From the NCBI GenBank assembly GCA_037043455.1, contig JAWPHD010000082.1:434001-498000 (forward strand): DNA of 64,000 nucleotides. Reading direction: 5' to 3'. A program made the position numbers and the translations under genes. Under the pieces are notes generated by a model that was not told where the DNA came from, made no database searches, and saw only the letters and a list, made by a program, of their open reading frames with translations. Shown here piece by piece: positions 46,712 through 58,300 of the stretch (position 1 is its first letter; every line of letters starts with the position of its first letter). The stretch is from Cyrtodaria siliqua. Its lineage: Eukaryota > Mollusca > Bivalvia > Adapedonta > Hiatellidae.

Positions 46712-47230
46712 CAAAGAGTTTGCTATGAATCATATTTAACACAAGTTAATAATAGTTTATTATTATTATTATTAAGAACACTGTAATAACATAAACACGT
46801 TTTTTAAACAACATTTAATTACTGACCGTCGTGGTCAGACAACAGGTAATGCAAATAAAATATATTGCGCATTCGTCATGTTCGTCACAGCTTCTTCGTT
46901 TAATAATCTATTACTGTCCGAACATAACCGCTTTGCATTATTTTGAAAGAATAAACTGTATATCCGAAAATAACGTGTTTGTGTTATAAACGAATCTTAT
47001 TCACTGCCCGGTTAGAAAAGAAGAAATGAAAACTTATGCATTCTTTCGCCGTTTCGTTTAAGAATATACTACTATTACCGATTACTATCATGACTATCGG
47101 AAAATAATTGTTTGCGTTATTTTGAAAGAACGCTGTAATAACCTAATAATAGATTACTGGAAAATAACGTGTTTGTGTTATTTCGAAAGAACACTGTACA
47201 TGCTGTAATACCCTAAGTGTAAGTATAATC
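46712..47230 (+). repeat. Degenerate edge of the 375-bp satellite
   Basis: Decayed half-monomers: CCGAAAATAACGTGTTTGTG (46,965), CGGAAAATAATTGTTTGCG (47,098) and GGAAAATAACGTGTTTGTG (47,158), with GAACACTGTA links. A short (ATT)n lies at 46,755. Confidence 0.8.
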
Positions 47231-48094
47231 ATGGTAATATAAGTATAAACTGATAAAAAGGATAAAACTTACTTAATTACACTCATCAACTGTTTCATGC
47301 CTTATTCATGTTAGGTTTAGGAACAGTTTGCAAATCGGTATAGTGTCTTACACAGTAAAGTCAGAGACGATACACATGATAGATGTCGTCTCGAATAATC
47401 AGGATAATACCCATGATGTTATCATACTTACTTCTATTTGCGTTTCTTAAAAAAATAAAAAATAGACAGATAGAGGACGTGTGTTTAATCTCATAATATT
47501 GTGATTTAAGATGCAAGTTATTTTAAAACTCATAATAAAACCACATTTTAGGTTTATACTAATTAACGTATATCATGTATATAAAATCAAAGAGTATTTG
47601 TGATGTCGTTTGCATTTAAGAATACTTTTGCCTTCTTGTTTGTCTGTTTGCGTGTTTGATTCAGTGTTTTGTGGTTGAATGTCCTCCTTGAATGCTACAT
47701 TCCCTGTCCGATCTTTATATATTTCTTTACCAATACACTAATGTACACTATATATACTATACATAGCGAATGGCTCTCACTATTTATTTAAACTGTCTAC
47801 GACAAACATGTATAATACGGCTATAAACTGTAGAAAACATAAATCACCAGGGTGAGAAAAAAGAAACGTGGCTAATGTACAAACTGTATGTCGTTACCAC
47901 GAGACAATTACATTTCATACCAACCCCCGTCACACATTTTAATTTGCATGCAAATTATTATTGAATTCAAATTAAGGGGAATAAGCGAGTAAAGAAATTT
48001 GATTAAGTCAAACGTTGTTAAAAGAGTTACACCCCTTTGAAAATGTATAGCAAATTTCAAATTATAATCAAAGGGAGACAACAGTTGTTTCTTT
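47231..48094. other. Right subterminal region, no gene
   Basis: AT-rich, no coding potential recognised. Confidence 0.5.
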
Positions 48095-48154
48095 ACGAAA
48101 ATAACGCATTTAAGATATTACGAAAATAACGTGTATACGTGACACCCCTGACTG
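48095..48154 (-). repeat. Right arm of the 60-bp terminal inverted repeat pair
   Basis: Reverse complement of 14,244-14,303 with one mismatch. It ends GTGACACCCCTGACTG. Confidence 0.92.
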
Positions 48155-48289
48155 ATCACTAGTGGTAGCATTATGACATTTTTATAAGCTGGAAAAAGAT
48201 ATATTCCTCAGACTAGGATAAAATTGAATGAGATTATATAATATTGCGTAGGTAATTTTGCATAATAAATTATAATATTTAGGAATATA

Positions 48290-49062
48290 GGAATGTTGCT
48301 CTTGATGACTAGTTGTTCCTAAGTAAAAATCAGGTTGGCCTAAAATTCAAGATGGCCGCCATGGCTTAACATAGATTTTAAATTCAATTTTGTGGCGACT
48401 TCTTCTCTAAAACCATAAGTGGTATCGGTTTGATACCTTTACCAAAACGACTTTCTTAAAACTTTACAGGAATGTTGGTCTTGATATTACTGATTGCAAA
48501 ACTACAAGTTATGTCAAACATGATCAGTACCAAGCCTAGTTGCACATATCATCACTTTGTTGAAGGATTTTTGACACAGTTATTGCCCCTTATACACAAA
48601 CTTTGTCCAGACTTGTTTTCCTGAACTCCTGGCTGGATTTCAGTGACTAGTTGTGCCTATTGTTGTCATGTTCTGGTTTAATGATTTTTGTTGGAGTTGT
48701 GGCTCTTTAAAGGTTTTAATACACAAACTTTGTCTGGACTATTTCTCCACAACCACTGGTCAGCTAGTTATGGCCCGTTAACAGTTTTAATAAACTAACT
48801 TTGTACAGACTAGTTCTCCCGAAAACCCTGGCCGGAATTCAGCGAAACCTGGCAGGAATGATCAGTACGAAGCCTAGTTGCGCATATTATCACTGTATTC
48901 AGTTGAATGATCTTGGCCCCTAAGGAGTTATGGCCCCTTATACACAAACTTTATCCAGACTAGTTTTCCTGAACCCTCTAGTTGCGCATATTGTTGTCAT
49001 TTCCCATCACATACTCTTTATAGCCAGTAGAGCGATACAGGCCCTATTGGGCCTCTTGTTGA
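48290..49062 (+). mobile_element. Helitron-like element, degraded copy with 3' end
   Basis: Contains ACTTTACAGGAATGTTG and AAGATGGCCGCCATGGCT blocks shared with 60.4-61.9 kb, several ACACAAACTTTGTCCAGACT repeats, and the 3' terminus CCAGTAGAGCGATACAGGCC-CTATT-GGGCCTCTTGTT with its small hairpin. Confidence 0.65.
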
Positions 49063-49967
49063 TTCGCCATGCGTTAGCGTAAGCATGGCTGACTCTCTGG
49101 AGTCGTGTATACTGCAATTTTTGAATATGGAGTTTTTGGTTGAGGAGCTTTACTCATTTCGACAATGTAGTCCCCTTTAACTGCCTCAAATACAACTTAA
49201 TTTGATAAGGTGACTGACATGAACATTATGTATACCGAGTAATATAACTACTGATTGTGAAATAATTGTAATTGTATACAGTATAAACGTGTCTTTTTTT
49301 TTGTAGATTTACCGAAATATTGTGCACATTAATACACCAGTTTTCAGACGAGGAGCTTTACGCACTTCGAGGCATTATAATAAATAATAGTGTTATGGAT
49401 AAGCACAAACGTATTTAATAATATATTCAAGAATAATTTTAAAAAGTAAAAATACCATAGCTGTTAGGTTCGCATTTATAATGACGTCATTTGGCCCCGT
49501 AAATCATTTAAAAATGGCGATTTCATTTGTAAAGTCTGCTAGTGCCGATAACAAGTGGCTAAAGACTCGTTGTTATGTGACTTTTTCGTGATACGGACTA
49601 TGCAAACTGATAAAATATGGATTTACGTATCGGTGCTTTACGTTAGTGAATTGATTGTGATTTGAAGCTGGAATACTGCGCCAAAATTAACGGACACCTG
49701 ATTTTCGGTAAAATTCATTTGTTTACATAGTGGACATAGACAAACGACGACCATGGTCAAATTGCACTTTGGTGACTTTGAACTCGGATATCTCAGCGAA
49801 TTTACAAAGGATCGTAGGAAGAAAGATATTGTTGGATAGGAAATTCATTTCTACACATGTTAGTATATAGTGTGCGTGTAATTGAGATTGTTTCGAATGT
49901 CTGCTTGACCTCTGAAAAAGAATGCCAGCATTTTCCAAAATTTCGCGATCATCTCCTTTATAGATAA
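49063..49967. other. Spacer, nothing recognised
   Basis: AT-rich. The 71-codon open frame at 49,723-49,938 (-) has no known motif. I looked for upstream PARP exons here and found none. Confidence 0.45.
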
Positions 49968-50272
49968 TTAGGGCTATTCCATTAAAACATACCAGGGGCT
50001 AACGGACGGCAATTTATAGAAAATATGTGACAGGGTGCCTTGTCCCAAAATCGCATCTATGGTACCGTCCTAACATCGGAAAATCGCATCTACAGGTGGG
50101 TGGGTAAATCTCACACAAAACCAGTTGAGTTGTGGGGAATGGGTATGTGAAATAAATCAATCAAGATGGGGTCTCAAACATTTTTAATGGGTGTTTTTCA
50201 TGTTAAAAAAACTTATTTTTTTCTCGAATACTTGTTGATAAGCAGACTGTTGTCAAGGTGTTGTTGCTTCTA

Positions 50273-50404
50273 AAAATAGAATGAATTCAAGAACGACAAC
50301 TCCTACGAAATTTCTAAAATTAGAATGAATTCAAGAACGACAACTCCTACGAAATTTCTAAAATTAGAATGAATTCAAGAACGACAACTCCTGCGAAATT
50401 AGAT
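50273..50404 (+). repeat. 44-bp tandem repeat, 3 copies
   Basis: Unit GAATGAATTCAAGAACGACA then ACTCCTACGAAATTTCTAAAATTA. Confidence 0.95.
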
Positions 50405-50655
50405 TCGTACTATTGTACATCGTACTCAGTTTGATTCATACTCTGTTATATTTCTGAGGGGAAGTTATTAGCCACGACTGAGCCCACCGTGCACCCATTT
50501 TTGCACTGCCGTTTTTGAAAAATCGCGGCCAATATTTGGTGGATTGGGTGGGGTATAATTAAAAAAAAAAAAAAAGTGTTTTTTTTTGGGCTAAATTCTT
50601 ACTTTCCCAATATTGTTATGTTTTGTAAGTACAACAATATAACAACGGACTTTAA

Positions 50656-51028
50656 AGGGACACTGTCTGTAAGTATTAAAGCAGATTATTGAACATAACC
50701 AAATAACAGTGAAATGCACAGTGAAAACATGAGGATAGACTCAAATAATTCTAGTAATAAATTTGAATTTTTAAAATGTTTTATTTGTTGTTTGTTAACA
50801 TTGCTGGGTTTAATTTAGAGCTACTGAACTCTGCACTACTGGGTTACCCGCGAGTTTAATTTTAGTGTGTGGTCTAAGCCCAAAAAAGCGGTACTTTTTT
50901 TTAAAAAATAATTGTACCACTATTGAATTCAAGCAAATGATCTTGTTTTTATAATAGTAAATATTGAATAATGGTAGGTGTTTAATTATTTTGTGCTTTA
51001 TAAGTTTAAGGTTGCAGACAGAGTCCCT
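50656..51028. mobile_element. TTAA-flanked MITE, copy 2
   Basis: Same family as 15,832-16,348: AAGGGACACTGTCTGTAAG / GCAGACAGAGTCCCTTT with TTAA at 50,652 and 51,029. It shares GAACATAACCAAATAAC and CGAGTTTAATTTTAGT but is about 150 bp shorter. Confidence 0.85.
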
Positions 51029-51510
51029 TTAATATATGCTAATTTCCAGATTTTTTTTTAATTAAACAAAACCTAATTTTATTTGATGGATGGTTGGGTC
51101 CACTTTTTATTTTATTTAGATGGGTGGTGGGGCCCGATATTTAATATTTTGGTCTTTATTTTTTTATTGACTGGAAGTGCAGCCACCATTTATTTTTTTG
51201 AATGGTGGTTGGGTCGATACTATTTTTTTTTTTTGGATGGGTCATGGGGGTCTGCAGAATTTGTATTCATCGGTGGTGGGGGTCTTGAAAAGGTGTCCCC
51301 CGACAATAACAAACACCCTCCACCACCCCCTATACATTTAGTTCTGGGATTTCCCTAGTGACTTGTGTATGTTAAAAAAGCACATTCACAGGTAAACAGT
51401 CATTACGTGAATGCAAAATGTATACATTACATAGCTATTCCACGTGAAACAAAATAAATTCAGCACTCGATAACATATTTGTTACACAAGTTCACATATC
51501 ACATAATTCC

Positions 51511-51607
51511 TTCTCGTATTATGGGATATAATTCCTTCGGCAAGTTCACATATCACATATCAAGATATGTGAACTGGCCGAAGAAATTATATCCCGTAAT
51601 ACGAAAA
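51511..51607. repeat. 97-bp hairpin
   Basis: Arms TTCTCGTATTATGGGATATA..ATTCCTTCGGCAAGTTCACA pair with the right half with a few mismatches. Confidence 0.88.
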
Positions 51608-51704
51608 CAATGTTGATTAACCTATATTATGTCTAATAATGTGAATTAACTGGAACTATCACTGAAGAATATCCCCTCAAGCAATTTTTTTAGTAAGATT
51701 AGAG

Positions 51705-52190
51705 GCAACAAGTCCAAGGGCGATTACTCAACAAGGAAATGAGTGAGCCAAATAAACTTTATGTCACGCACATCTACACTTGATGTTGATGATATATAGA
51801 AAGTTTCAGTTCAGTTCCCTGAAAACTGTAGAAGTAATTCGCCTCACAAGATTGCATAAATGCTATATACTATATAGTACATCACAAAGTCCAAGGACGA
51901 TAACTCTGCATGGCAATGAGGGAGCCAACAAAATTTAAGTTAACCACAGCTACACTTGATGTTGAACATGTATAGAAAGTTTCAGTTCAAGACCTTGAAA
52001 ACTGTAGTAGTAGTTCGGGTCACAAGATTGCATAAATGCTAACTGCTATATAGTATATCACAAAGTCCAAGGGCAATAACTCTGCATGGCATTTAGCGAG
52101 CCATAAGAAATGTATGTCGCACACTTATACACTTGATGCTGATCATGTATACAAAGTTTCAGTTCAATATGTTGAAAATTGTAGTAGTTG
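51705..52190 (+). repeat. ~177-bp tandem repeat, 2.7 copies
   Basis: AAGTCCAAGGGCGATTACTC recurs at 51,710, 51,887 and 52,063, followed each time by ACACTTGATGTTGA and AAAGTTTCAGTTCA. This is the core-repeat style seen in bivalve Helitron-like elements. Confidence 0.85.
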
Positions 52191-52479
52191 TCATAAGTGA
52201 GAGTTTATGTGACGCTAACATTCGTGACGCTACGTGACGGACAGTGTGATTCCTATACAAAGTTATATAATAACAATAGAAAACAATCTTTAAATAGGTA
52301 ATAGGCATATATATTCTGGAAGTGAAGAAAAATTTGAATTTAAGAAATATCATTGCTTAGAATCTTCAGATCTAATGGTCAGAAATGTATGTGGTTCACT
52401 TGAACAGAACAGCTGGTAGATTGAATACATCTAAAAAAAGACATTTGAATGCACTGTTGTTGATGTTGTTGTATATACC

Positions 52480-52650
52480 ACTATAAACCTTTCACGGCTA
52501 AGGTCATGAGCTTGAATCCCAGCTTCGCCTGCAGATTGTTAGTGGGAACATTCAATGGTTAAGATTTAAGTGCAGAAAATGGGTGGTTGCTCAAATTCAT
52601 GAGTCTGAGTACACAACCCTTCATCCACCAATAAAAGCCTCCATCACATA
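52480..52650 (+). mobile_element. SINE fragment (family S2-like)
   Basis: A worn box B (CATGAGCTTGAATCCCAG) and the 3' signature CATCCACCAATAAAAGCCTCC, resembling the SINE at 26,007-26,232. Confidence 0.5.
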
Positions 52651-53377
52651 TATATAACTTAAATACATTTTTGGCAACTTCCAAATCATTAATTTAAAAA
52701 AATACACAGTTAAACAATAAAAATACATGGGTAGTTGTCTTCCATGCCATTTTACTTCTATGGGTGGTCATATCAATATGAAAATTGCATCTATAGGTGG
52801 GTGGTTAAATTTAAAAGTGCCTTCCGCTACCCCCTGGTATGTTTTAATGAAATAGCCCTTATAATAATAGAGGGCAAAAATTAAAAGTGACCAGTTCCTG
52901 TGATTGATGGTATTTCGATTGAATGTTTGTGAAATTTTCGGGCCGTAAAAGAGCGGTCTCATAGTAGTTCGGATGGTACATAATTTCGGATTTTTTTTTT
53001 TTACATGATCAAATAAGAAAAACTGTCCTTTACAAATAGATGTTGGTGGAAAAATATATATATGTATAGATACAGATAAAAAGTATATTTGTATTCATTA
53101 TTTAAGGTGTAAGGAGTTCCTGGAATACTACTTTTAAATGCATTCTAGTCTAGGCTCCTAATTCTTTAACTTGTAGAAAGTGGTGGCAAAAAGGAAAATA
53201 TAGCCAGAGGAGGCCCTGGTAGTCTAATAAAACCTGATTAAAAATTTGGCTCCAGTTTCACCAAGTCGGCTCTGATTATTATCGTTTGGCACAAATGCTA
53301 GTACTCTCCTTTGCATCGGTTATAAATTGCTATGTAATATTCTATTCTAACTTATTTGAAACAATATTTCTTTATAA

Positions 53378-53447
53378 GAGCCATGTTAGCAAGTAGAGCA
53401 TCCACAGGCCCCCTTGGGCCCCAAAGGCCCTCTTGGGCCTCTTGTTA
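53378..53447 (+). mobile_element. Isolated Helitron-like 3' terminus
   Basis: AAGAGCCATGTTAGCAAGTAGAGC, then an expanded hairpin GGCCCCCTTGGGGCC-like pair, then GGCCTCTTGTTAAC. It lies 150 bp upstream of the PARP exon. Confidence 0.7.
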
Positions 53448-53599
53448 ACTTTTTTTATAAATAATTTGAAGAATGGTTGGTGAATTCCAGGCCTGGACTA
53501 ATACAGTGCTAACAAAAGTTTGTAACAATATTCATTTGTGTTGCTTTATTATTACATAAACCAATTGTATTTGTACCACCCAATGTTACTCTATTACAG

Positions 53600-53698
53600 T
53601 TTGGTAAGGGTGTGTATTTTGCGGACATGTCCAGTAAGAGTGCCAACTACTGCTTTGCTTCAAAAACGAAAAACATTGGTCTACTGCTGCTGTGTGAT
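53600..53698 (+). CDS. PARP2: PARP catalytic-domain exon (PARP2-like)
   Basis: Poly(ADP-ribose) polymerases move ADP-ribose from NAD+ onto proteins and DNA ends during nuclear DNA repair. The 33 codons read [18 protein letters not shown] and then a [10 protein letters not shown] segment. The exon carries the Tyr of the H-Y-E triad (residue 6) and the SKSANY nicotinamide-pocket residues (12-17). An AG acceptor (TCTATTACAG) and a GTAAGT donor flank it exactly, and it is phase 0 at both ends. [11 protein letters not shown] and GLLLL fit animal PARP2 better than PARP1 as I remember them. No stops or frameshifts, and no neighbouring exon is visible in this window, so the flanking introns are long: more than 10 kb downstream. 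Confidence 0.88.
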
Positions 53699-54363
53699 GT
53701 AAGTAAACTGTGTTTTTGTTTTAGAAACTATCCCCCCCAATGTTTAATGCTTTATTATTGTTAAATTTCAGATTAATCCTCTCTGAGCAGCGATCAGGAA
53801 AGTTTCTCGGGGGCCATTTCGGGGGTTTTATACTCAAGTCTGGCCATTAAGTGATTAACTTAAAAGTGATAAAGTTATACTTGAAGTGAAAAATGTCCAT
53901 GCCAGACTAGAACAACAGACTTATTGCCCATGATTACCAGGTGAGCGATCTAGGGCTGTCCTGGCCGTCTTGTGAAATTTCAGATTAATCCTCTCTGAGT
54001 AGCATAATGTATAAAATGATCAGGAAAGTTTCTCGGGGGCCATTTGGGGGGTGATTACTAATTTCAAGCTTGTGAAACATTGCCCTAAACCCGTATACTA
54101 AGGAGAGAAAGCTATACCAGGACATCAGTTTTAACCCGTCGTTCATCGTAGCAACATCATTATCAAAAAACATCACTGTCAAGACCTCCGGATTGACAGT
54201 CCATATACATAGCCATTAAGCCAAAGAGACAACTGAAATACTAATTTTCTTTTTAACTATCTATTCGTTTAATAATGGATTTTGGGTTATTTCTCGATGT
54301 TATTTCAACATATATACTATTCTGATGTTGGAATTTGTAATCTGTACTTTCTGTGTTTTTTTT
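53699..54363 (+). other. PARP intron, proximal part
   Basis: Starts with the GTAAGT donor. A block TTTCAGATTAATCCTCTCTG ... CAGGAAAGTTTCTCGGGGGC is present twice (53,766 and 53,978), 212 bp apart. Confidence 0.7.
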
Positions 54364-55200
54364 GTCTCGCCTTTTCGAAGAAAAAAGGAGACATAGGTGT
54401 TCTTTTCCGGCGTCGGCTGCAGTGGCGGCGGCGGCGAAGGCGTCAACATTCAAGTTTTGCATTTAGGTCATTTTGCATTTAGGTCATGTATAAACTAGGT
54501 CTTTCAAACTTTGCTTATAGTTGTATCTTGGGTGGTACATCGCAACGTGACATCGCAACGTGACAAAGCAAATGTGGAAGTGACCTTGACCCTCCAAGCA
54601 AAGGGCAGAAAACTTAATAATTTTTAGGTTCAACTTTTGCATTTAGGTCACTTTTTTACAAACTGTATGCACTAGACCTTTAAAACTTTGCTTATAGTTG
54701 TATCTTGAGTGGTACATTGCAACGTGACAAAGCACATGTGGATGTGACCTTGACCCTCCAAGCAAAGGGCAGATAACTTAATCATTTTTACCTTCAACAT
54801 TTGCGTTTAGGTCACTTTCTCACAAGCTTTATGCATTAGACCTTTCAAACTTCGCTTATAGTTGTATCTTGAGTGGTACATCACAAAGTGACAAAATAAA
54901 TGTGGAAGTGACCTTGACCCTCCAAGCAAAGGGCAGATTACTTAATAATTTTACCTTCAGCTTTTGCGTTGAGGTCAATTTTGCGCAAACTGTATGCACT
55001 ACACCTTTCAAACTTTGCTTATAGTTATATCTTGAGTGGTACATTGCAACGTGACAAAGCAAATGTGGATGTGACTTTCACCATCCAAGCAAAGGGCAGA
55101 TAACTTTAATTGTTACATTTACATCACTTTCTCATGGACTATAATTATGCTCTAGATGTTTTAAACCTAATTTATAGTTTAATCTTTGGAAGAAAAAATA
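54364..55200 (+). mobile_element. Helitron-like element with ~165-bp core repeats
   Basis: The 5' end is a hairpin (TGTCTCGCCTTTTCGAAG-AAAAAAGGAGACA) followed by a GCGGCGGCGGCG stretch. Then come about four 164-168-bp units starting ACTTTGCTTATAGTTGTATC. Three units contain TGACCTTGA at 54,581, 54,745 and 54,909. No 3' terminus follows directly. Confidence 0.75.
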
Positions 55201-55239
55201 TTCTATTATGACATTATAGTTCTGTCTCGGGTCGTGCAT

Positions 55240-55363
55240 CTTTTTGGAAGCATGGATTTCATCTTTGACCTACTTTTTGGAGCTGATGATTTTTAGCTCT
55301 ACTTTTTGGAAGCAAGGATTTCATCTTTGACCTACTTTTTGGAGCTGATGATTTTTAGCTCTA
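55240..55363 (+). repeat. 62-bp tandem duplication
   Basis: CTTTTTGGAAGCATGGATTT through GATTTTTAGCTCTA occurs twice with one difference. It joins the preceding array to the next Helitron-like element. Confidence 0.93.
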
Positions 55364-58300
55364 CTGGCCAAGGGCCTTCATTTTTCATCTGATCTTTACC
55401 AAACTTTACCAGATTGTTAATATCTTTGAAAGCTCGGACAGGTTCGAAAACTAGCCAGATCGGACCAGTAACAACGGTGTTATGGCCCTTGATTTAGTTA
55501 AAAATGCTATATTTTGCCTGGTTAATACGATAGGGCTTTCATTTTTCATTTGATCTTTACCAAACTTTACCAGATGTTTTGCCTTTTTTAGCTCTACTGG
55601 CCAAAGGCTTATGGGATGCCGAGTTGTCCGTCGTACGTATGTCGGTTGTCCGTCCGTCCGGCGTTGGCGTTAACTTTTGTCTCGTTAAGACGATAGGTCC
55701 TTCATTTTTCATCCGATCTTAACCAAACTTTAACAGGTTGTTAATATCAATGAAAGCTCGGATAAGTTCGAAAACCAGCCAGATCGGACCAGTAACAGCA
55801 GAGTTATGGCCCTTGATTTAGTTCAAAATGCTATATTGCTATATTTTGCCTCGTTAAGACGATAGGGCCTTCATTTTTCATCCTATCTTTACCATACTAT
55901 ACCACATTGTTAATATTAATGAAAGCTCAGACAAGTTCGGAAACCAGCCAGATCGGACCAGTAACAGCGGAGTTATTGTCCTTGATTTAGTTACAAATGC
56001 TATATTGCTATATTTTGCCTCGTTAAGACGATAGGGCCTTCATTTATGATCCTATCTTTACCAAACCTTACCACATTGTTAATATCAATGAAAGCTCGGA
56101 CAAGTTCGAAAACCATCCATATCGGACTAGTAACAGCGGAGTTATGGCCCTTGATTTAGTTAAAAATGCTATATTTTACCTCGTTAAGACGATAGGGGCT
56201 TCATTGTTCTTCCGATCTTTACCAAACTTTAGCAGATTGTTAATGTCATTGAAAGGTCCAACAAGTCCGAAAACCAGCCATATAGGATCAGTAAGAGCGG
56301 AGTTATGGCCCTTGATTTAGTTAAAAATGCTATATTTTGCCATGTTAAGACGATACGGCCTTCATTTTTCATCCGATCTTTACCAAACTTTACCACATTG
56401 TTAAGATCAATAAAAGCTAAAAAAAAAATGAAAACCAGCCAGATCGGCGGAGTTATGGTCCTTGATTTACCAAACTTTACCACATTGTTAATATCAATGA
56501 AAGCTAGGACAAGTTCGAAAACCAGCCATATCGGACCAGTAACAGCGGAGTTATGGCCCTTGATTTAGTTAAAAATACTATATTTTGCCTCGTTAAGACG
56601 ATAGGGGCTTCATTGTTCATCCGATCTTTACCAAACTGTATCAGATTGTTAATATCAATGAAAGCCGGGACAAGTTCGAAAAACATTGATATCGGATCAT
56701 ATCCGACCAGTAACAGCGGAGTTATGGCCCTTGATCTAGTTAAAAATGCTATATTTTGCCTTGTTAAGACGATAGGGGCTTCATTGTTCATCCGATCTTT
56801 ACCAAACTTTATCAGATTGTTAATGTCATTGAAAGCTCGAACAAGTTCGAAAAACAGCCAGATAGGACCAGTAACAGTGGAGTTATGGCCCTTCATTTAG
56901 TTAAAAATGCTATAATTTGCCTCGTTAAGATGATAGGGGGCTTCATTTTTCATCCTATCTTTACCATACTTTACCACATTGTTAATATTAATGAAAGCTC
57001 AGACAAGTTCGGAAACCAGCCAGATCGCACCAGTAACAGCGGAGTTATGGTCCTTGATTTAGTTACAAATGCTATATTGCTATATTTTGCCTCGTTAAGA
57101 AGATAGGGCCTTCATTTTTGATCCTATCTTTACCATACTTTACCACATTGTTAATATTAATGAAATCTCAGACAAGTTCGGAAACCAGCCAGATCGGACC
57201 AGTAACAGCGGAGTTATGGTCCTTGATTTAGTTACAAATGCTATATTGCTATATTTTGCCTCGTTAAGACGATAGGGCCTTCATTTTTGATCCTATCTTT
57301 TCCAAACTTTAACACATTGTTAATATCAATGAAAGCTCGGACAAGTTCGAAAACCATCCATATCGGACTAGTTACAGCGGAGTTATGGCCCTTGATTTAG
57401 TTAAAAATGCTATATTTTGCCTTGTTAAGACGATACGGCCTTCATTTTTAGCTTATGGGATGCCGAGTTGTCCGTCGTCCGTCCGTCGTCCGTCCGTCCG
57501 TCGTCCGTTGTTAACTTTTGTCTCGTTAAGACGATAGGGCCTTCATTTTTCATCCAATCTTTACCAAACTTTAAGAGGTTGTTAATATCAATAAAAGCTC
57601 GGATGAGTTCGAAAACCAGCCAGATTGGCCAAGTTTTAGCGGAGTTATGGCCCTTGATTTAGTTAAAAATGCTATATTGCTATATTTTGCCTCGTTAAGA
57701 CGATAGGGCTTTCATTTTTCAACCTATCTTTTCCAAACTTTACCACATTGTTAATATCAATGAAAGCTCGGACAAGTTCGTAAACCAGCCAGATCGGACC
57801 AATAACACCAGAGTTATGGTCCTTGATTTAGTAAAAAATGCTATATTTTGCCTCGTTAAGATGATAGGGCCTTCGTTTTTCATCCTATCTTTACCAAACT
57901 TTACCACATTGTTAATATCAATGAAAGCTCGGACAAGTTCGAAAACCAGCCATATCGGACTAGTAACAGCGGAGTTATGGCCCTTGATTTAGTTAAAAAT
58001 GCTATATTTTGCCTCGTTAAGACGCTAGGGGCTTTATTGCTCATCCGATCTTTATCACACTTTATCAGATTGTTAATTTCAATGAAAGCTCGGACAAGTT
58101 CGAAAACCAGCCATATCAGACCAGTAACAGCGGAGTTGTGGCCCTTGATTTAGTTAAAAATGCTATATTTTGCCTTGTTAAGATGATAGGGGCTTCATTG
58201 TTCATCCGATTTTTACCAAACTTTATCAGCTTGTTTATGTCAATGAAAGCTCGAACAAGTTTGAAAACCAGCCATTTCAAACAAGAAACAGCGGAGTTGT

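Larger units (their letters stand above)
49971..52858. mobile_element. Harbinger-like non-autonomous TIR element
   Basis: Terminal repeats GGGCTATTCCATTAAAACAT..ACCAGGGG on both sides (one mismatch in 28) with a TTA duplication outside (49,968-49,970 and 52,859-52,861). A 3-bp TTA target and a GGGC start fit PIF/Harbinger. No transposase is seen. The interior carries a nested TTAA MITE, a 44-bp repeat, G/T-rich degenerate repeats (51,083-51,360), a hairpin, a 177-bp array and a SINE piece. Confidence 0.75.

Noticed and set aside
51083..51358. 91-codon Trp/Phe-rich open frame as a membrane protein
   Set aside because: The sequence is a degenerate T/G-rich repeat inside a transposon.
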